Source of the DNA: an uncultured Campylobacter sp.
Lineage (GTDB): Bacteria > Campylobacterota > Campylobacteria > Campylobacterales > Campylobacteraceae
Direction of reading: 5' to 3'
Assembly (NCBI RefSeq): GCF_937921625.1
Contig: NZ_CAKZTI010000042.1
Span: 1-25,021, forward strand
DNA: 25,021 nt
Shown here: positions 14,832-23,091 of the stretch, piece by piece
Numbering within the stretch: the first letter of the stretch is position 1
Layout: each line of letters starts with the position of its first letter
Translations under genes and position numbers: made by a program
Notes under the pieces: generated by a model
The model's input: the letters and a program-made list of their open reading frames with translations, nothing else
Database searches by the model: none
What the model was told of the DNA's origin: nothing

Positions 14832-17800
14832 CTAAAGTCTAGCCGATTTGCCCGAGCGAAAATACGCCACGATCGCAAGAGCTACCATCGAAGCGACCAT
14901 CACGTACGCCCAGCCAGGCACCGGAATGCGCTCGCCGCTAGCATATGAGTGCATTCCGCTTAGGTAGAAATTTACACCAAAATAGGTCATTATGACGCTA
15001 AAATACGCAAACATCGAGGCTATGGCAAAGGCGAACTGATTATTGAGCTTAGGCATAAACCTAAAATGCACTACCACCGCGTAGATGAAAATCGTAATGA
15101 GCGCCCAGGTCTCCTTCGGATCCCAGCCCCAGTAGCGCCCCCAGCTTTCGTTCGCCCACACGCCGCCTAGGAAGTTGCCCACCGTCAGCAGGCAAAGACC
15201 TAGGATCATCGACATTTCGTTGATATGCGTGGCTTCTGCGATATTGCGAGCGATCTCCGGGTTTTTCTTATCGAATAAAAACATCACGAGGGTAAAAATT
15301 CCAAGCAGCATGCAAAGCCCCAAAAATCCGTAGCTCGCGGTGATTACCGAGACGTGGATCGTAAGCCAGTGCGATTTTAGAACCGGCTGGAGATTGGTGA
15401 TTTGCGGATCGATGTCACTAAGATGCGCCACCATCAGCGTTATGCCCGCCATTATTGATGTTAGCGCCAGCGAAATAGCGGATTTGCGCGAGAAAAAAAT
15501 GCCGCTTAGCGACAGCGCCCACGCGATGTATATGAGCGATTCGTAGGAGTTACTCCACGGCGCGTGCCCCGAGACGTAGCCGCGCAGCGCAAGACCCGCG
15601 GTATGCGCGATAAAAGCGACGATATTTACGACGTAAACTAGCTTAAACGCGCCGTCTAAGCGAAGAGCGGGCTTCATCATCCGCAAAAAGATAAAGATCA
15701 GAAGCAAAAATCCCGAGATGGTGTAGATCGGAAAGAGGCGAGAAAAAATTTTAGCCTTATTAAATAAAATTTCATATTTTATTGCGCTTTCGCTAGGCAT
15801 TAGGTTTGCGCCGTTTTGTGCTTGGTATTTTTTAAGATATTGCAGCATCTTTTCCGCGCCACTCCAATCCCCGCTTTCTTGGGCATAGACCACGGACGAA
15901 ACGAATATTCCCATCATCTTTTTAACTTCAGCAGATTCGTTTTGATCCAGTGCATCGCCTAGATATAGCGGCGAAAGCCACTCGTTATTTTTAGCGTTCT
16001 TAACCGGAATAATTCTAAAATAATCCCCCATAAACGCCGAGTAAAAGACGTTTACGCGCTCATTTACCTTGATGATCTCTTTATCTAGCACACCGCGATT
16101 GCCCAAAGGCTTGCGGTTGATCTCCTCGACCATTTTATCGAGCTTGTAGTAGCTCTCGCCGCCTTTAAATTCAAAAAAATCCATCATACTGGCGTGGCTT
16201 TGCTTCTCATCCATACCTAGAATTTTTTTAAGCTCCGGCTCGCTAACCTTGATAATCGGCGCACGCCTCCAGTAGCTTTGATTTAGCATAAACGAAAGCG
16301 CAGCGGCGTTGTGGTTTAAAATTTCGCCATTTGGCGCCTTGTAGTCGTCGGCGCGGTAAATTTTATTTAAAAGCTCCCTAGAAACGGTATCAAAAGGCTC
16401 CATTCGCCCATCAAATCCCTGAATTACGAGGCTTGCTAAATCCTCACTAAATTTAGGATCAAATTTCGGCACGGCTAGCTCGCCTCCCATAGTAGAAAAA
16501 TTATGCGGTGGGATGGAGTCTTGTTCCGCTGCAGATTCTTGCGAAGCGGAGCTCTGCTTGGAATTTTCGGCGGCGGAATTTTGCGCGGAATTTTGCGAAG
16601 TAGAATTTTGCACGCTAGCCGGGCTTTGCGACGCTGGATTTTCTGTAGCTGTATTTGAGGCGGAACTTTGCGAAGTAGAATTTTGAATCGTAGAGTTTTG
16701 TTCGGCATTTGCTGCGCTAGGATACAATGCAGCCAAACTCAAAGCCAACGCGCCTACTAATGCCAATGCTGCGCCTTTAGTACCGCGTCGCGATTTTTTG
16801 GCGCGTTTTGATGCAGAGCTTTCTGCGGAGCTTACGGGCACCGAGCTAGACGCGGAATTTTTAGAATTTACATCTTTTTCTCGAGCAAGATGCGTATTTT
16901 CGCTGATTAAGCGCGAGAGCTTGAAAAAGCGCGAGCCCCGATTAAAAAAGTTAAAAAACATCCCTACGCAAAGCAAAAAATAGCCGATGTAAGTTGGAAC
17001 TTTGCCGGGGTCTTTATTGACCGAAAGCACGGTACCACGCTCATCCGTGTCGTATGAACTTTGGAAAAATCGGTATCCGCCGTAATCGAGCACGTGATTC
17101 ATAAAAATATCATAATCAAAGCTCGTATTGCCGTCTTTTAACGTGATTTCGCTTTTATATCCGGAGGGCGAATTGGTGCCTGGATAGCGATCCATCACAA
17201 AGTCGCGAAGCGCGATTTTAAAAGGCAAATGAAGCATCTTTGGCGCCAAGGCTACGATGAAATTCTTATCACCCACCTTGTAGCTAGCACCATGCGAATC
17301 CCTAGGCACGTAGATTTCGCGACTCTGCCCTGCAAAGCTTAGCGTAGCTACTACGCCGGGCTCACCCGGTAAATTCGCATCGACCGGGACGAATTTCTCG
17401 ACCGCTGAGCTAAGCAGGCTAACAGGGGCAAAATTTATCCCATCGAAGCTGTAAAGCAAGAGATTGCCTAGCGGATTATCCTCGTTTTTCTTAAGCGGCG
17501 CAGTGCTCATATCAGCCATTTTAGTGGCGTTTATATCAAGACTTGAGTTTAGATAGAATTTGCCGTCTTTGGATTTTATATAGATGAAATTCTTACTTTT
17601 AGGCTCTGCATTAAAAGTAATACTAAGCTCGCCTATATCCATGCTTTCGCCTGATTGCAAGGAGACATTTTGGCTGCCGACATTGTTTGAAAATAATAGC
17701 TCCACGCGCGCAGGAGCCTGTCCGGTCGGATCTTGCACCCATTTTAGCTCGCCGTGTTCTATTAGCTCTTTAAATTTTAAATTTGCGATCCTGCCCTCTA

Positions 17801-18254
17801 CGTCTAGATTGAGATCGAAGTTCATCCGTCCTGCGCCGTTTAAAAATTTGCTCTCGTCAGCAGATATAAACTCGCCGTCACTGCCTAAAGTAAGAAGCTG
17901 AACGACCTCGTCTTTAGTCGTTACGATCGAGCTCTCGCCGCCCTCTCTTATATGGATATTGCCCTCAAAGCCGAAATATCTCGTCAAAATCGCTCCAGCA
18001 AGCATAAACAAAAAGCTTGCGTGAAAGATTAGCGCGGGCAGCGTGCGAAGCTTAATCATGCGGTAGCGATAAATATTGTAGGTTAAATTTATTCCCAAAA
18101 ACACCATCAGCGCGCCAAACCACGCAGTAGAATAAACCATCGCCCAAGCTACTTCCGTGCCGTAAGCGGTCTCTACAAAAGTAGCGATTGCACAGGCTAG
18201 CGCCAAAATAAGTAGCATCACTGACGCGCACTCCATACTAAAAAATGTCTTCAT
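14832..18254 (-). CDS. ccsBA: CcsBA cytochrome c haem lyase (ResB-CcsA fusion)
   Basis: 1140 residues. The N-terminal half is ResB/CcsB: three early membrane segments (about 8-26, 38-58, 75-93), a periplasmic domain to about 420, and a fourth segment with YIGYFLLCVGMFFNFF. A basic cytosolic stretch and a fifth hydrophobic segment (about 493-510) come next. The C-terminal half is CcsA with about eight membrane segments, SGHAPWSNSYESL, a conserved His in LTIHVSVITASYG (near 965), and the haem-binding WWD motif in the form WGRYWGWDPKETWAL (near 1040-1050). System II haem lyases carry haem to the periplasm and attach it to CxxCH motifs, here presumably of PetC and other cytochromes. Fused CcsBA is typical of Campylobacterales. 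Residues about 515-580 are an Asn/Gln/Ser/Ala-rich linker with pentapeptide periodicity (AEQNS, TIQNS, SVQNS), probably dispensable. It stands alone with its own leader. Confidence 0.95.
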   Translation of the reverse strand: MKTFFSMECASVMLLILALACAIATFVETAYGTEVAWAMVYSTAWFGALMVFLGINLTYNIYRYRMIKLRTLPALIFHASFLFMLAGAILTRYFGFEGNIHIREGGESSIVTTKDEVVQLLTLGSDGEFISADESKFLNGAGRMNFDLNLDVEGRIANLKFKELIEHGELKWVQDPTGQAPARVELLFSNNVGSQNVSLQSGESMDIGELSITFNAEPKSKNFIYIKSKDGKFYLNSSLDINATKMADMSTAPLKKNEDNPLGNLLLYSFDGINFAPVSLLSSAVEKFVPVDANLPGEPGVVATLSFAGQSREIYVPRDSHGASYKVGDKNFIVALAPKMLHLPFKIALRDFVMDRYPGTNSPSGYKSEITLKDGNTSFDYDIFMNHVLDYGGYRFFQSSYDTDERGTVLSVNKDPGKVPTYIGYFLLCVGMFFNFFNRGSRFFKLSRLISENTHLAREKDVNSKNSASSSVPVSSAESSASKRAKKSRRGTKGAALALVGALALSLAALYPSAANAEQNSTIQNSTSQSSASNTATENPASQSPASVQNSTSQNSAQNSAAENSKQSSASQESAAEQDSIPPHNFSTMGGELAVPKFDPKFSEDLASLVIQGFDGRMEPFDTVSRELLNKIYRADDYKAPNGEILNHNAAALSFMLNQSYWRRAPIIKVSEPELKKILGMDEKQSHASMMDFFEFKGGESYYKLDKMVEEINRKPLGNRGVLDKEIIKVNERVNVFYSAFMGDYFRIIPVKNAKNNEWLSPLYLGDALDQNESAEVKKMMGIFVSSVVYAQESGDWSGAEKMLQYLKKYQAQNGANLMPSESAIKYEILFNKAKIFSRLFPIYTISGFLLLIFIFLRMMKPALRLDGAFKLVYVVNIVAFIAHTAGLALRGYVSGHAPWSNSYESLIYIAWALSLSGIFFSRKSAISLALTSIMAGITLMVAHLSDIDPQITNLQPVLKSHWLTIHVSVITASYGFLGLCMLLGIFTLVMFLFDKKNPEIARNIAEATHINEMSMILGLCLLTVGNFLGGVWANESWGRYWGWDPKETWALITIFIYAVVVHFRFMPKLNNQFAFAIASMFAYFSVIMTYFGVNFYLSGMHSYASGERIPVPGWAYVMVASMVALAIVAYFRSGKSARL
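16515..16700. repeat. 15-bp degenerate repeat coding the CcsBA linker
   Basis: The plus strand shows repeated words GCGGAATTTTGCG and GAAGTAGAATTTTGC at roughly 15-base spacing, giving Gln-Asn-Ser and Glu-Asn-Ser pentapeptides on the minus strand. The same word pair (ttttgcgaagcggaatttt) occurs in the ABC ATPase tail near 3675-3695. Confidence 0.7.
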
Positions 18255-18283
18255 TGATTTCCTTTAGATTTACGAGGGTTTTC

Positions 18284-18299
18284 AAAATCGCGAGATTTT
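18284..18299. promoter_or_regulatory. Inverted repeat in ccsBA leader
   Basis: AAAATC-GCGA-GATTTT, a six-base inverted repeat, lies about 30-45 bases upstream of ccsBA. On the minus strand it follows TGCTAAAATC, a possible -10 element, so it may overlap the transcription start. Regulator unknown. Nothing else was recognised in 18255-18518. Confidence 0.3.
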
Positions 18300-18518
18300 A
18301 GCAAAAATTGCTTAATTTTTCATTTTACGACTTGCAAGCGCACGCCTACTAGCGTAGCTCAAATATGCATTAAGATGCTCTGGCAAAGCGATCAAATTCT
18401 CTTCTTAGGCATTCGCTTAGGAATTTAACGGCGCGGATAAATTTTGTAAAATGCTGCAGAATTTGGCAAAATTCTATGTAAATTTCATGCGCCATCTCAT
18501 AGCGTAATTTCTAATTTA

Positions 18519-18556
18519 GAATTCCGCTACGATAAAATTTTATCTTTGCGGAATTC
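18519..18556 (-). terminator. Compound hairpin after creA
   Basis: Outer arms GAATTCCGC (18519-18527) and GCGGAATTC (18548-18556) enclose a second palindrome, GATAAAATTTTATC (18531-18544). The whole structure is nearly self-complementary and starts about seven bases past the creA stop codon. The following minus-strand bases are A/T-rich (TAAATTAG) without a long T-run. Confidence 0.6.
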
Positions 18557-18563
18557 CTTATTA

Positions 18564-19055
18564 TTATTTTTTGCCTTGGGTATATGCGAGCTCGCACACG
18601 TCGCCCACGGCTTGGTGGCACGGGATCGCTGAGATCGAGTTATTAGGCGAGCCATCGATCACTTTGTCTGAATAAACCAAATAGATTAGCGAGCCCTGCA
18701 CCGCGTCGTAAAGCCTAACTACATGGGTCTTTTTGAAGATCAACGAGCTGCGTTTTTCAAAAATATCCTCTTTTTTCAGCTCCTCTTTAATGATGATTTT
18801 AGGCGCTGTCTGCACGCACGACACAGAGGCTTCGGAGCGGTCCTCCTCCACGCCGATGATCTCTTTGGCGCCGCCTTTTTTGGCATAAGAGACGTAGCAG
18901 GTCACTCCATCAACCTTAGGATCTTTAACCGCGATGACTTCGATGCGATCGTCTTTGCCAAAAATTCTAAACGAAGTATTTACGCTACCTACGAGCTCGT
19001 AATCGCCCGCGCAAGCAAAAGCCGCTAAAATCGCTACTAGAATAAATTTTTTCAT
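18564..19055 (-). CDS. creA: CreA-family periplasmic protein
   Basis: 163 residues from the ATG at 19055. I prefer this start over in-frame codons up to 19091 because AAAGGA lies seven bases upstream and because the protein then opens with a proper signal peptide, MKKFILVAILAAFACAG. The mature part fits CreA: VGSVNTSFRIFGKDDRIEV, then DPKVDGVTCYVSYAKKGG, VSCVQTAPKI, and VRLYDAVQGSLIYLVYSDKVIDGSP. Four cysteines in the mature part could form disulfides (Cys in VTCYV, VSCVQ, IPCHQ, DVCEL). CreA is a widely conserved periplasmic protein without an established biochemical function. It is transcribed divergently from the sugar-phosphate mutase operon and ends in the hairpin at 18519-18556. Confidence 0.92.
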   Translation of the reverse strand: MKKFILVAILAAFACAGDYELVGSVNTSFRIFGKDDRIEVIAVKDPKVDGVTCYVSYAKKGGAKEIIGVEEDRSEASVSCVQTAPKIIIKEELKKEDIFEKRSSLIFKKTHVVRLYDAVQGSLIYLVYSDKVIDGSPNNSISAIPCHQAVGDVCELAYTQGKK

Positions 19056-19153
19056 AACCATCCTTTGGAATTTTAGCGGCGATTTTATCATTTATAATAT
19101 AAATATTAAGCAAGTTTTTATAAAATACCGCGATTTAAATTTAAAGGAATTTT
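19056..19153. promoter_or_regulatory. Divergent promoter region, creA and mutase operon
   Basis: 98 very AT-rich bases separate two divergent starts. On the plus strand TATAAAAT at 19119-19126 is a good -10 element for the mutase operon, with TTT-rich DNA before it; TATAAT at 19093-19098 is a second candidate. On the minus strand GATAAAAT (about 19083-19090) or TATAAAT (about 19092-19098) could drive creA. The plus-strand ribosome site AAAGGA is at 19142-19147. Confidence 0.55.
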
Positions 19154-20524
19154 ATGATCGAAGATATCTTTAGAGAATACGATATTCGCGGTATCGTGGG
19201 CGAGGAGCTAAACGAGCGCAGCGTAAAGGCGATCGGCTTCGCGCTTGGCAAACATATCGCAAATCTCGGGCTTGAGCGAGTTAGCGTAGGATACGATGCC
19301 CGTCTTAGCGCGGATGAGCTTTTTGGCTATTTCGTAAGCGGGCTAAATTTCGCCGGGTTGCGGGTTTATAATATCGGCTTGCTGCCGACGCCGGTGGGCT
19401 ATTTTAGCGTATTTACGCATAAATTTGACGCAAACGTAATGATTACCGGCTCGCACAATCCCAAAAATTACAACGGCTTTAAAATAACGATCGGCACGGA
19501 TAGCTTCTTTGGCTCGGATTTGAAACGTCTGGGTGCGCAGGTGCAGGAGCTGATCGGTTCAAATTTTGAAATTCCAACCGATACAAGCACCCAGAGGTAC
19601 GACATTTTAAGCGAGTATCTAGCATATTTTGAGAAGGAATTTGCGGCTCTTAAGGGCTTTGCCGCGCCTTTTATCATTGACTGCGCAAACGGCGCGGCAG
19701 GCGTTACCGCTACTAAAATCGTCGAAAGGCTAGAGCTAAACGCTAAAGTTTTATTCCCGCAGCCAGACGGCAACTTTCCAAACCACCACCCAGACCCCAG
19801 CGAAGAGAAAAATTTAGCAGATCTCAAAGCTGCGATGAAGCAAGATGGCGTGAGCTTGGGCTTCGGCTTTGACGGAGACGCCGATAGGATCGCCGTGCTA
19901 ACTCCGCGCCGCAATATCAAAGGCGACGAGCTAGCCTGCCTGCTTGCCTTAAATATGCACCATCCGCGCATCCTAGGCGAAGTCAAATGCTCGCAGGCGA
20001 TGTACGATACCATCGATAAGATCGGCAAAAGCTTCATGGGCAAGACCGGCCACAGCAATATCAAAAAGGCGATGAAGGAGCTAGGCATCGACCTTGCCGC
20101 GGAGGTTAGCGGGCATATCTATTTTAAGGAGCGATATTTCGGCTTTGATGACGGCGTATATGCGATGATGCGCGTGCTTGAGCTCGTAGCTAAAGGATAT
20201 GATTTAGACGCCGAACTAGACAAGCTACCGCGGGTTTTTAGCACCGACGAGATTAAATTTAATACGAGCGAGGAGGCGAAATTTAAGATTATCGAGGCTC
20301 TTAAAGCTCAAATCCACGCAGGTATTGCGGAGTTACCGCCCATCCGCGATATTATCGAGATCGACGGCATCAGAGTGCGGTTTGATAACGGCTGGGCACT
20401 CGTACGGGCAAGCAACACCACGCCCGTGATCGTAACCCGCTTCGAGGCCAGCAGCCCTGAGTTTCGCGACGAAATGCAGCGCGTATTTTTAGGTAAACTA
20501 GAAAATTTAAAGGATCAGAGATGA
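19154..20524 (+). CDS. Phosphomannomutase/phosphoglucomutase
   Basis: 456 residues, the usual length of the bacterial AlgC/ManB-type alpha-D-phosphohexomutase. The phosphoserine loop TGSHNPKNYNG puts the catalytic Ser at 100; the metal loop DGDADR has Asp240, Asp242 and Asp244; the sugar-binding loop is EVSGHIYF and the phosphate-binding loop RASNTTPVIV. All four active-site loops are intact. It interconverts hexose 1- and 6-phosphates (mannose and/or glucose), feeding sugar nucleotides for surface polysaccharide, LOS or glycan synthesis in the cytosol. Which sugar is preferred cannot be read from sequence alone, so no symbol is given. AAAGGA six bases before the ATG supports the start. It opens an operon in which the next gene overlaps by four bases. 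Confidence 0.95.
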   Translation: MIEDIFREYDIRGIVGEELNERSVKAIGFALGKHIANLGLERVSVGYDARLSADELFGYFVSGLNFAGLRVYNIGLLPTPVGYFSVFTHKFDANVMITGSHNPKNYNGFKITIGTDSFFGSDLKRLGAQVQELIGSNFEIPTDTSTQRYDILSEYLAYFEKEFAALKGFAAPFIIDCANGAAGVTATKIVERLELNAKVLFPQPDGNFPNHHPDPSEEKNLADLKAAMKQDGVSLGFGFDGDADRIAVLTPRRNIKGDELACLLALNMHHPRILGEVKCSQAMYDTIDKIGKSFMGKTGHSNIKKAMKELGIDLAAEVSGHIYFKERYFGFDDGVYAMMRVLELVAKGYDLDAELDKLPRVFSTDEIKFNTSEEAKFKIIEALKAQIHAGIAELPPIRDIIEIDGIRVRFDNGWALVRASNTTPVIVTRFEASSPEFRDEMQRVFLGKLENLKDQR

Positions 20525-20766
20525 ACGAATCTGAAAAGCAAGAGGTTGAAAAAAATATAAAAGAGCTTTTGGCTGCGAGAGCAGAATTTTTTAAATTCTT
20601 AGATGAGCGCGTGCCAAAAATCGCGGGTACCGACGTGTTTGATTTCGAGCGCGCAGGCGCGGCGAGCCTGAAGGAAGTTTATGCGAAATTCTACGGCTAC
20701 GACTACGCTGCGCGCAAGCTACTGCCATATTTATACCGCACTTATGGGCTAAATTTCGATGTCTGA
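20521..20766 (+). CDS. Small unknown protein in the mutase-alr operon
   Basis: 81 residues, not recognised. It starts inside the mutase stop (ATGA overlap) with AAAGGA upstream and ends eight bases inside alr, so translation is coupled on both sides, which argues for a real gene. The sequence is charged and likely helical: an N-terminal Glu/Lys-rich stretch (ESEKQEVEKNIKELLAARAEFF), then a Tyr-rich end (KFYGYDYAARKLLPYLYRTYG). No signal peptide, membrane segment or metal motif. Probably a cytosolic protein; function unknown. Confidence 0.8.
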   Translation: MNESEKQEVEKNIKELLAARAEFFKFLDERVPKIAGTDVFDFERAGAASLKEVYAKFYGYDYAARKLLPYLYRTYGLNFDV

Positions 20767-21772
20767 AATTATCTTAGATCGCGCCGCTTATGCGCACAAT
20801 CTAGCGCAAATCGCCGCCAAAGTAGGTGGAGCAGAGCGAGTATTTTTAGTAGCCAAGGATAATTCATACGGTCATGGCTGCAGGATTTGCTGCGAGGAAG
20901 CGGCAAAGCTAGGCTTCGTACGCGCCGTAACGCGAAGTGCTGCGGAAGCTGCGCAGATAGCGGATTTATTTGATGAAATTTTAGTGCTTTCGCACATTCC
21001 GCGCGGGGACGAGGACGAGCGGTTTTGCTACGCGGTAAATGATCTGAGCTACTTCTCGCGTCTTAAACGAGGGCTTAAAATTTATATCGCTGCAGATACT
21101 GCTATGCACAGAAACGGCATCGGTGCGAGCGAGTTAGATGAGGCGCTTAAGCTATGCAAGGCGGGCGGATTTAAGCTTCGTGGCTTTTTCACACACTTTC
21201 GCGCAAGCGACGAGCTAAGTGGAGATTTTTTCGCGCAGAGGCAAAATTTTATAGAATTTAAGCGCCTTGCGAGGCAAAAAGCCGCCGCCGCGGGCTTTGA
21301 AAATTTAAAATTTCATTCGAGCAATTCTGCAGCTATCGAGCGAAGTGCGGGTTTTGAGGACGAATACGTGCGCGTAGGCATGGCGCAGTTCGGCTATCCG
21401 CAATTTGACGAGAGCCTAAATTTACGCCCCGTGCTAAAGCTCTATGCCGATCTGATCAGCTCGCGCGTGTTAAAGAAAGGCGAGCGCGTGGGCTACGGCG
21501 CGAAATTTGAAGCGCCGCGCGATATGAGGATCGGCACCTACGATTTAGGCTATGCCGACGGGCTATTTCGCTACGACGGCGAGGACGAGCTAGCGCTTGC
21601 AAGCGGGCAAAGAATGCTCGGAAAAATGTCGATGGATAGCTTCTGCGCGGAATTCGGCGGCGAGCGCATCTGCGTGCTGAATGACGCGCGAACCTGGGCA
21701 AAACACTTTGGCACGATCGAATATGAAATTTTAGTCAAATTAAATTCCAACATCCCAAGGAGATTTCAATGA
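20759..21772 (+). CDS. alr: Alanine racemase
   Basis: 337 residues, slightly short for the family (about 360) but like other Campylobacterales. The PLP-binding motif is VAKDNSYGHG with Lys33 as the Schiff-base lysine. The second catalytic base should be the Tyr of ERVGYGAKF, and the C-terminal domain contains APRDMRIGTYDLGYADG and the MSMDSF segment. AMHRNGIG and THFRASD are the usual barrel motifs. It makes D-alanine for peptidoglycan in the cytosol. The ATG has no clear Shine-Dalgarno sequence; an eight-base overlap with the small gene upstream suggests translational coupling. Its own stop overlaps lemA by four bases. Confidence 0.95.
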   Translation: MSEIILDRAAYAHNLAQIAAKVGGAERVFLVAKDNSYGHGCRICCEEAAKLGFVRAVTRSAAEAAQIADLFDEILVLSHIPRGDEDERFCYAVNDLSYFSRLKRGLKIYIAADTAMHRNGIGASELDEALKLCKAGGFKLRGFFTHFRASDELSGDFFAQRQNFIEFKRLARQKAAAAGFENLKFHSSNSAAIERSAGFEDEYVRVGMAQFGYPQFDESLNLRPVLKLYADLISSRVLKKGERVGYGAKFEAPRDMRIGTYDLGYADGLFRYDGEDELALASGQRMLGKMSMDSFCAEFGGERICVLNDARTWAKHFGTIEYEILVKLNSNIPRRFQ

Positions 21773-22482
21773 AAGAGCTGCAAGGAGAAAATAACGAGCG
21801 TATAGGTTACGACGATAAAGGCTTATCTGCGCGAGGCGAGAGCTTTGGCGGAGGAGAGTATCCGCACCAAAAAGGAGGGCTTCATATCTTAATCAAAGCT
21901 CTAATCGTCTTAGTGATTGCGGCGATTGCGTTTGCGATATTTGCAGTGCCCGTTTACAATAAACTCATAAGCAAAGATGAAGAAGTTAAGGCCGCGTGGA
22001 GCCAGGTACAAAACCAATATCAGCGCCGCGCCGATTTGATTCCAAATTTCGTAGAAACCGTCAAGGGCTACGCTAGCCATGAAAAAGATACCTTAGAAGG
22101 CGTTATAAATGCCCGCGCTAAGGCAACCGCTGTCAATATCAATGCAGAAAGTTTAGCGCAAGATCCGGAAGCGTTTGCGAAATTTAACGGCGCCCAAGGT
22201 GAGCTTAGCTCGGCCCTATCGCGCTTAATGCTGGTAGTCGAGCGCTACCCGGATCTTAAGGCAAATCAAAATTTCGCCGAGCTGCAAAATCAGCTCGAAG
22301 GCACGGAAAACCGTATCGCCGTAGCGCGCAAGGATTACATCGCCTCGGTGCAGGAATACAACAAACTAATTAGAACCTTCCCTACAAATATCATCGCGCG
22401 CATCGTAGGACTAGGCGGCGCCAAACCTAGCTTTAGCGCTGATAGCTCAAGCCAAAAAGCCCCTAGCGTCTCGTTTAAATAA
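21769..22482 (+). CDS. lemA: LemA family membrane protein
   Basis: 237 residues. A hydrophilic N-terminus of about 38 residues, longer than usual, precedes one membrane helix (about 40-61). The LemA coiled-helix domain follows with the family signature NQYQRRADLIPNFVETVKGYASHEKDTLE (in parts, residues 82-110) and LEGTENRIAVARKDY, IRTFPTNIIARIVG. The function of LemA is not established; it often sits beside TPM-domain proteins, as here. AAGGAG seven bases before the ATG supports the start, which overlaps the alr stop. The C-terminal Ser-rich tail is short and probably disordered. Confidence 0.95.
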   Translation: MKELQGENNERIGYDDKGLSARGESFGGGEYPHQKGGLHILIKALIVLVIAAIAFAIFAVPVYNKLISKDEEVKAAWSQVQNQYQRRADLIPNFVETVKGYASHEKDTLEGVINARAKATAVNINAESLAQDPEAFAKFNGAQGELSSALSRLMLVVERYPDLKANQNFAELQNQLEGTENRIAVARKDYIASVQEYNKLIRTFPTNIIARIVGLGGAKPSFSADSSSQKAPSVSFK

Positions 22483-22497
22483 CGCTAAAGGCGGCAA

Positions 22498-23091
22498 ATG
22501 CTAAGCGAGCAGTGCAAGCAAAAAATCCACGAGCTAATCACGAAAGCCGAAGCCGCAAGCGGTGCGCAGATCGTCTGCGTGGTCGCGCGCGAAGCAAGCG
22601 AGGACTGCGAAGCTAGCTATAGCGCGGCGGCAGTGACGGCGTTTGCGATCGGCATCGTTATGTGCTTCGTGCCGCAAATAAGTAAAGCTGAGCTACTGCA
22701 GATCGTAGCGCTTAGCTTTATTGCGATTAAAGCTCTGCTAGCTAAATGCCCCACGCTTTTAACTATAATCACGCCTAAATCTCGCAGACTTCGGCTCTCG
22801 GGCGAGTTTGCGATGCAAAAATTTTACGAGCGCTACGGCAGCGTAAAAGAAGCGATAATGTTTTGCGTCTGCGTCCGCGAGCGCTGCGCTCATATCATCT
22901 GCGGCGCGCAAGCGGCGGAGTTTATCTCTAAGGTTGAGTTTGAACGTATCACGACAGAATTTAACCCCGGCACGCAAGGTCTTGAGCCTGCTGTTTTAAA
23001 GGCGATGGACGCGCTGTGCGAGCTAGCCATGCGAGTGCCTAAAGATAGCGAAAATAACGATATAGAAGAGACCTTGGTGGAGCTGCAATGA
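22498..23091 (+). CDS. TPM-domain membrane protein, COG3762-like
   Basis: 197 residues. It starts like a TPM domain (EQCKQKIHELITKAEAASGAQIVCVV), has two membrane segments near 42-60 and 64-85 inserted, then continues GEFAMQKFYERYGSVKEAIMFCVCVRERCAHIICG, typical of the TPM proteins that accompany LemA and YgcG. It has nine cysteines, many for a protein of this size, mostly near membrane segments. No enzyme activity is established for this subgroup. AAAGGCGG lies upstream; the gene is 15 bases after lemA and overlaps the next by four (ATGA). Likely an inner-membrane complex with its neighbours. Confidence 0.85.
   Translation: MLSEQCKQKIHELITKAEAASGAQIVCVVAREASEDCEASYSAAAVTAFAIGIVMCFVPQISKAELLQIVALSFIAIKALLAKCPTLLTIITPKSRRLRLSGEFAMQKFYERYGSVKEAIMFCVCVRERCAHIICGAQAAEFISKVEFERITTEFNPGTQGLEPAVLKAMDALCELAMRVPKDSENNDIEETLVELQ

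Noticed and set aside
15340..15546. Plus-strand open frames inside ccsBA and other long genes
   Set aside because: They are shadows of strongly supported genes on the opposite strand.
16700..16790. Internal signal peptide in CcsBA, suggesting two separate genes
   Set aside because: A basic stretch plus hydrophobic segment at about 488-512 resembles a signal peptide, but the frame is uninterrupted and fused CcsBA proteins normally have a membrane segment here.
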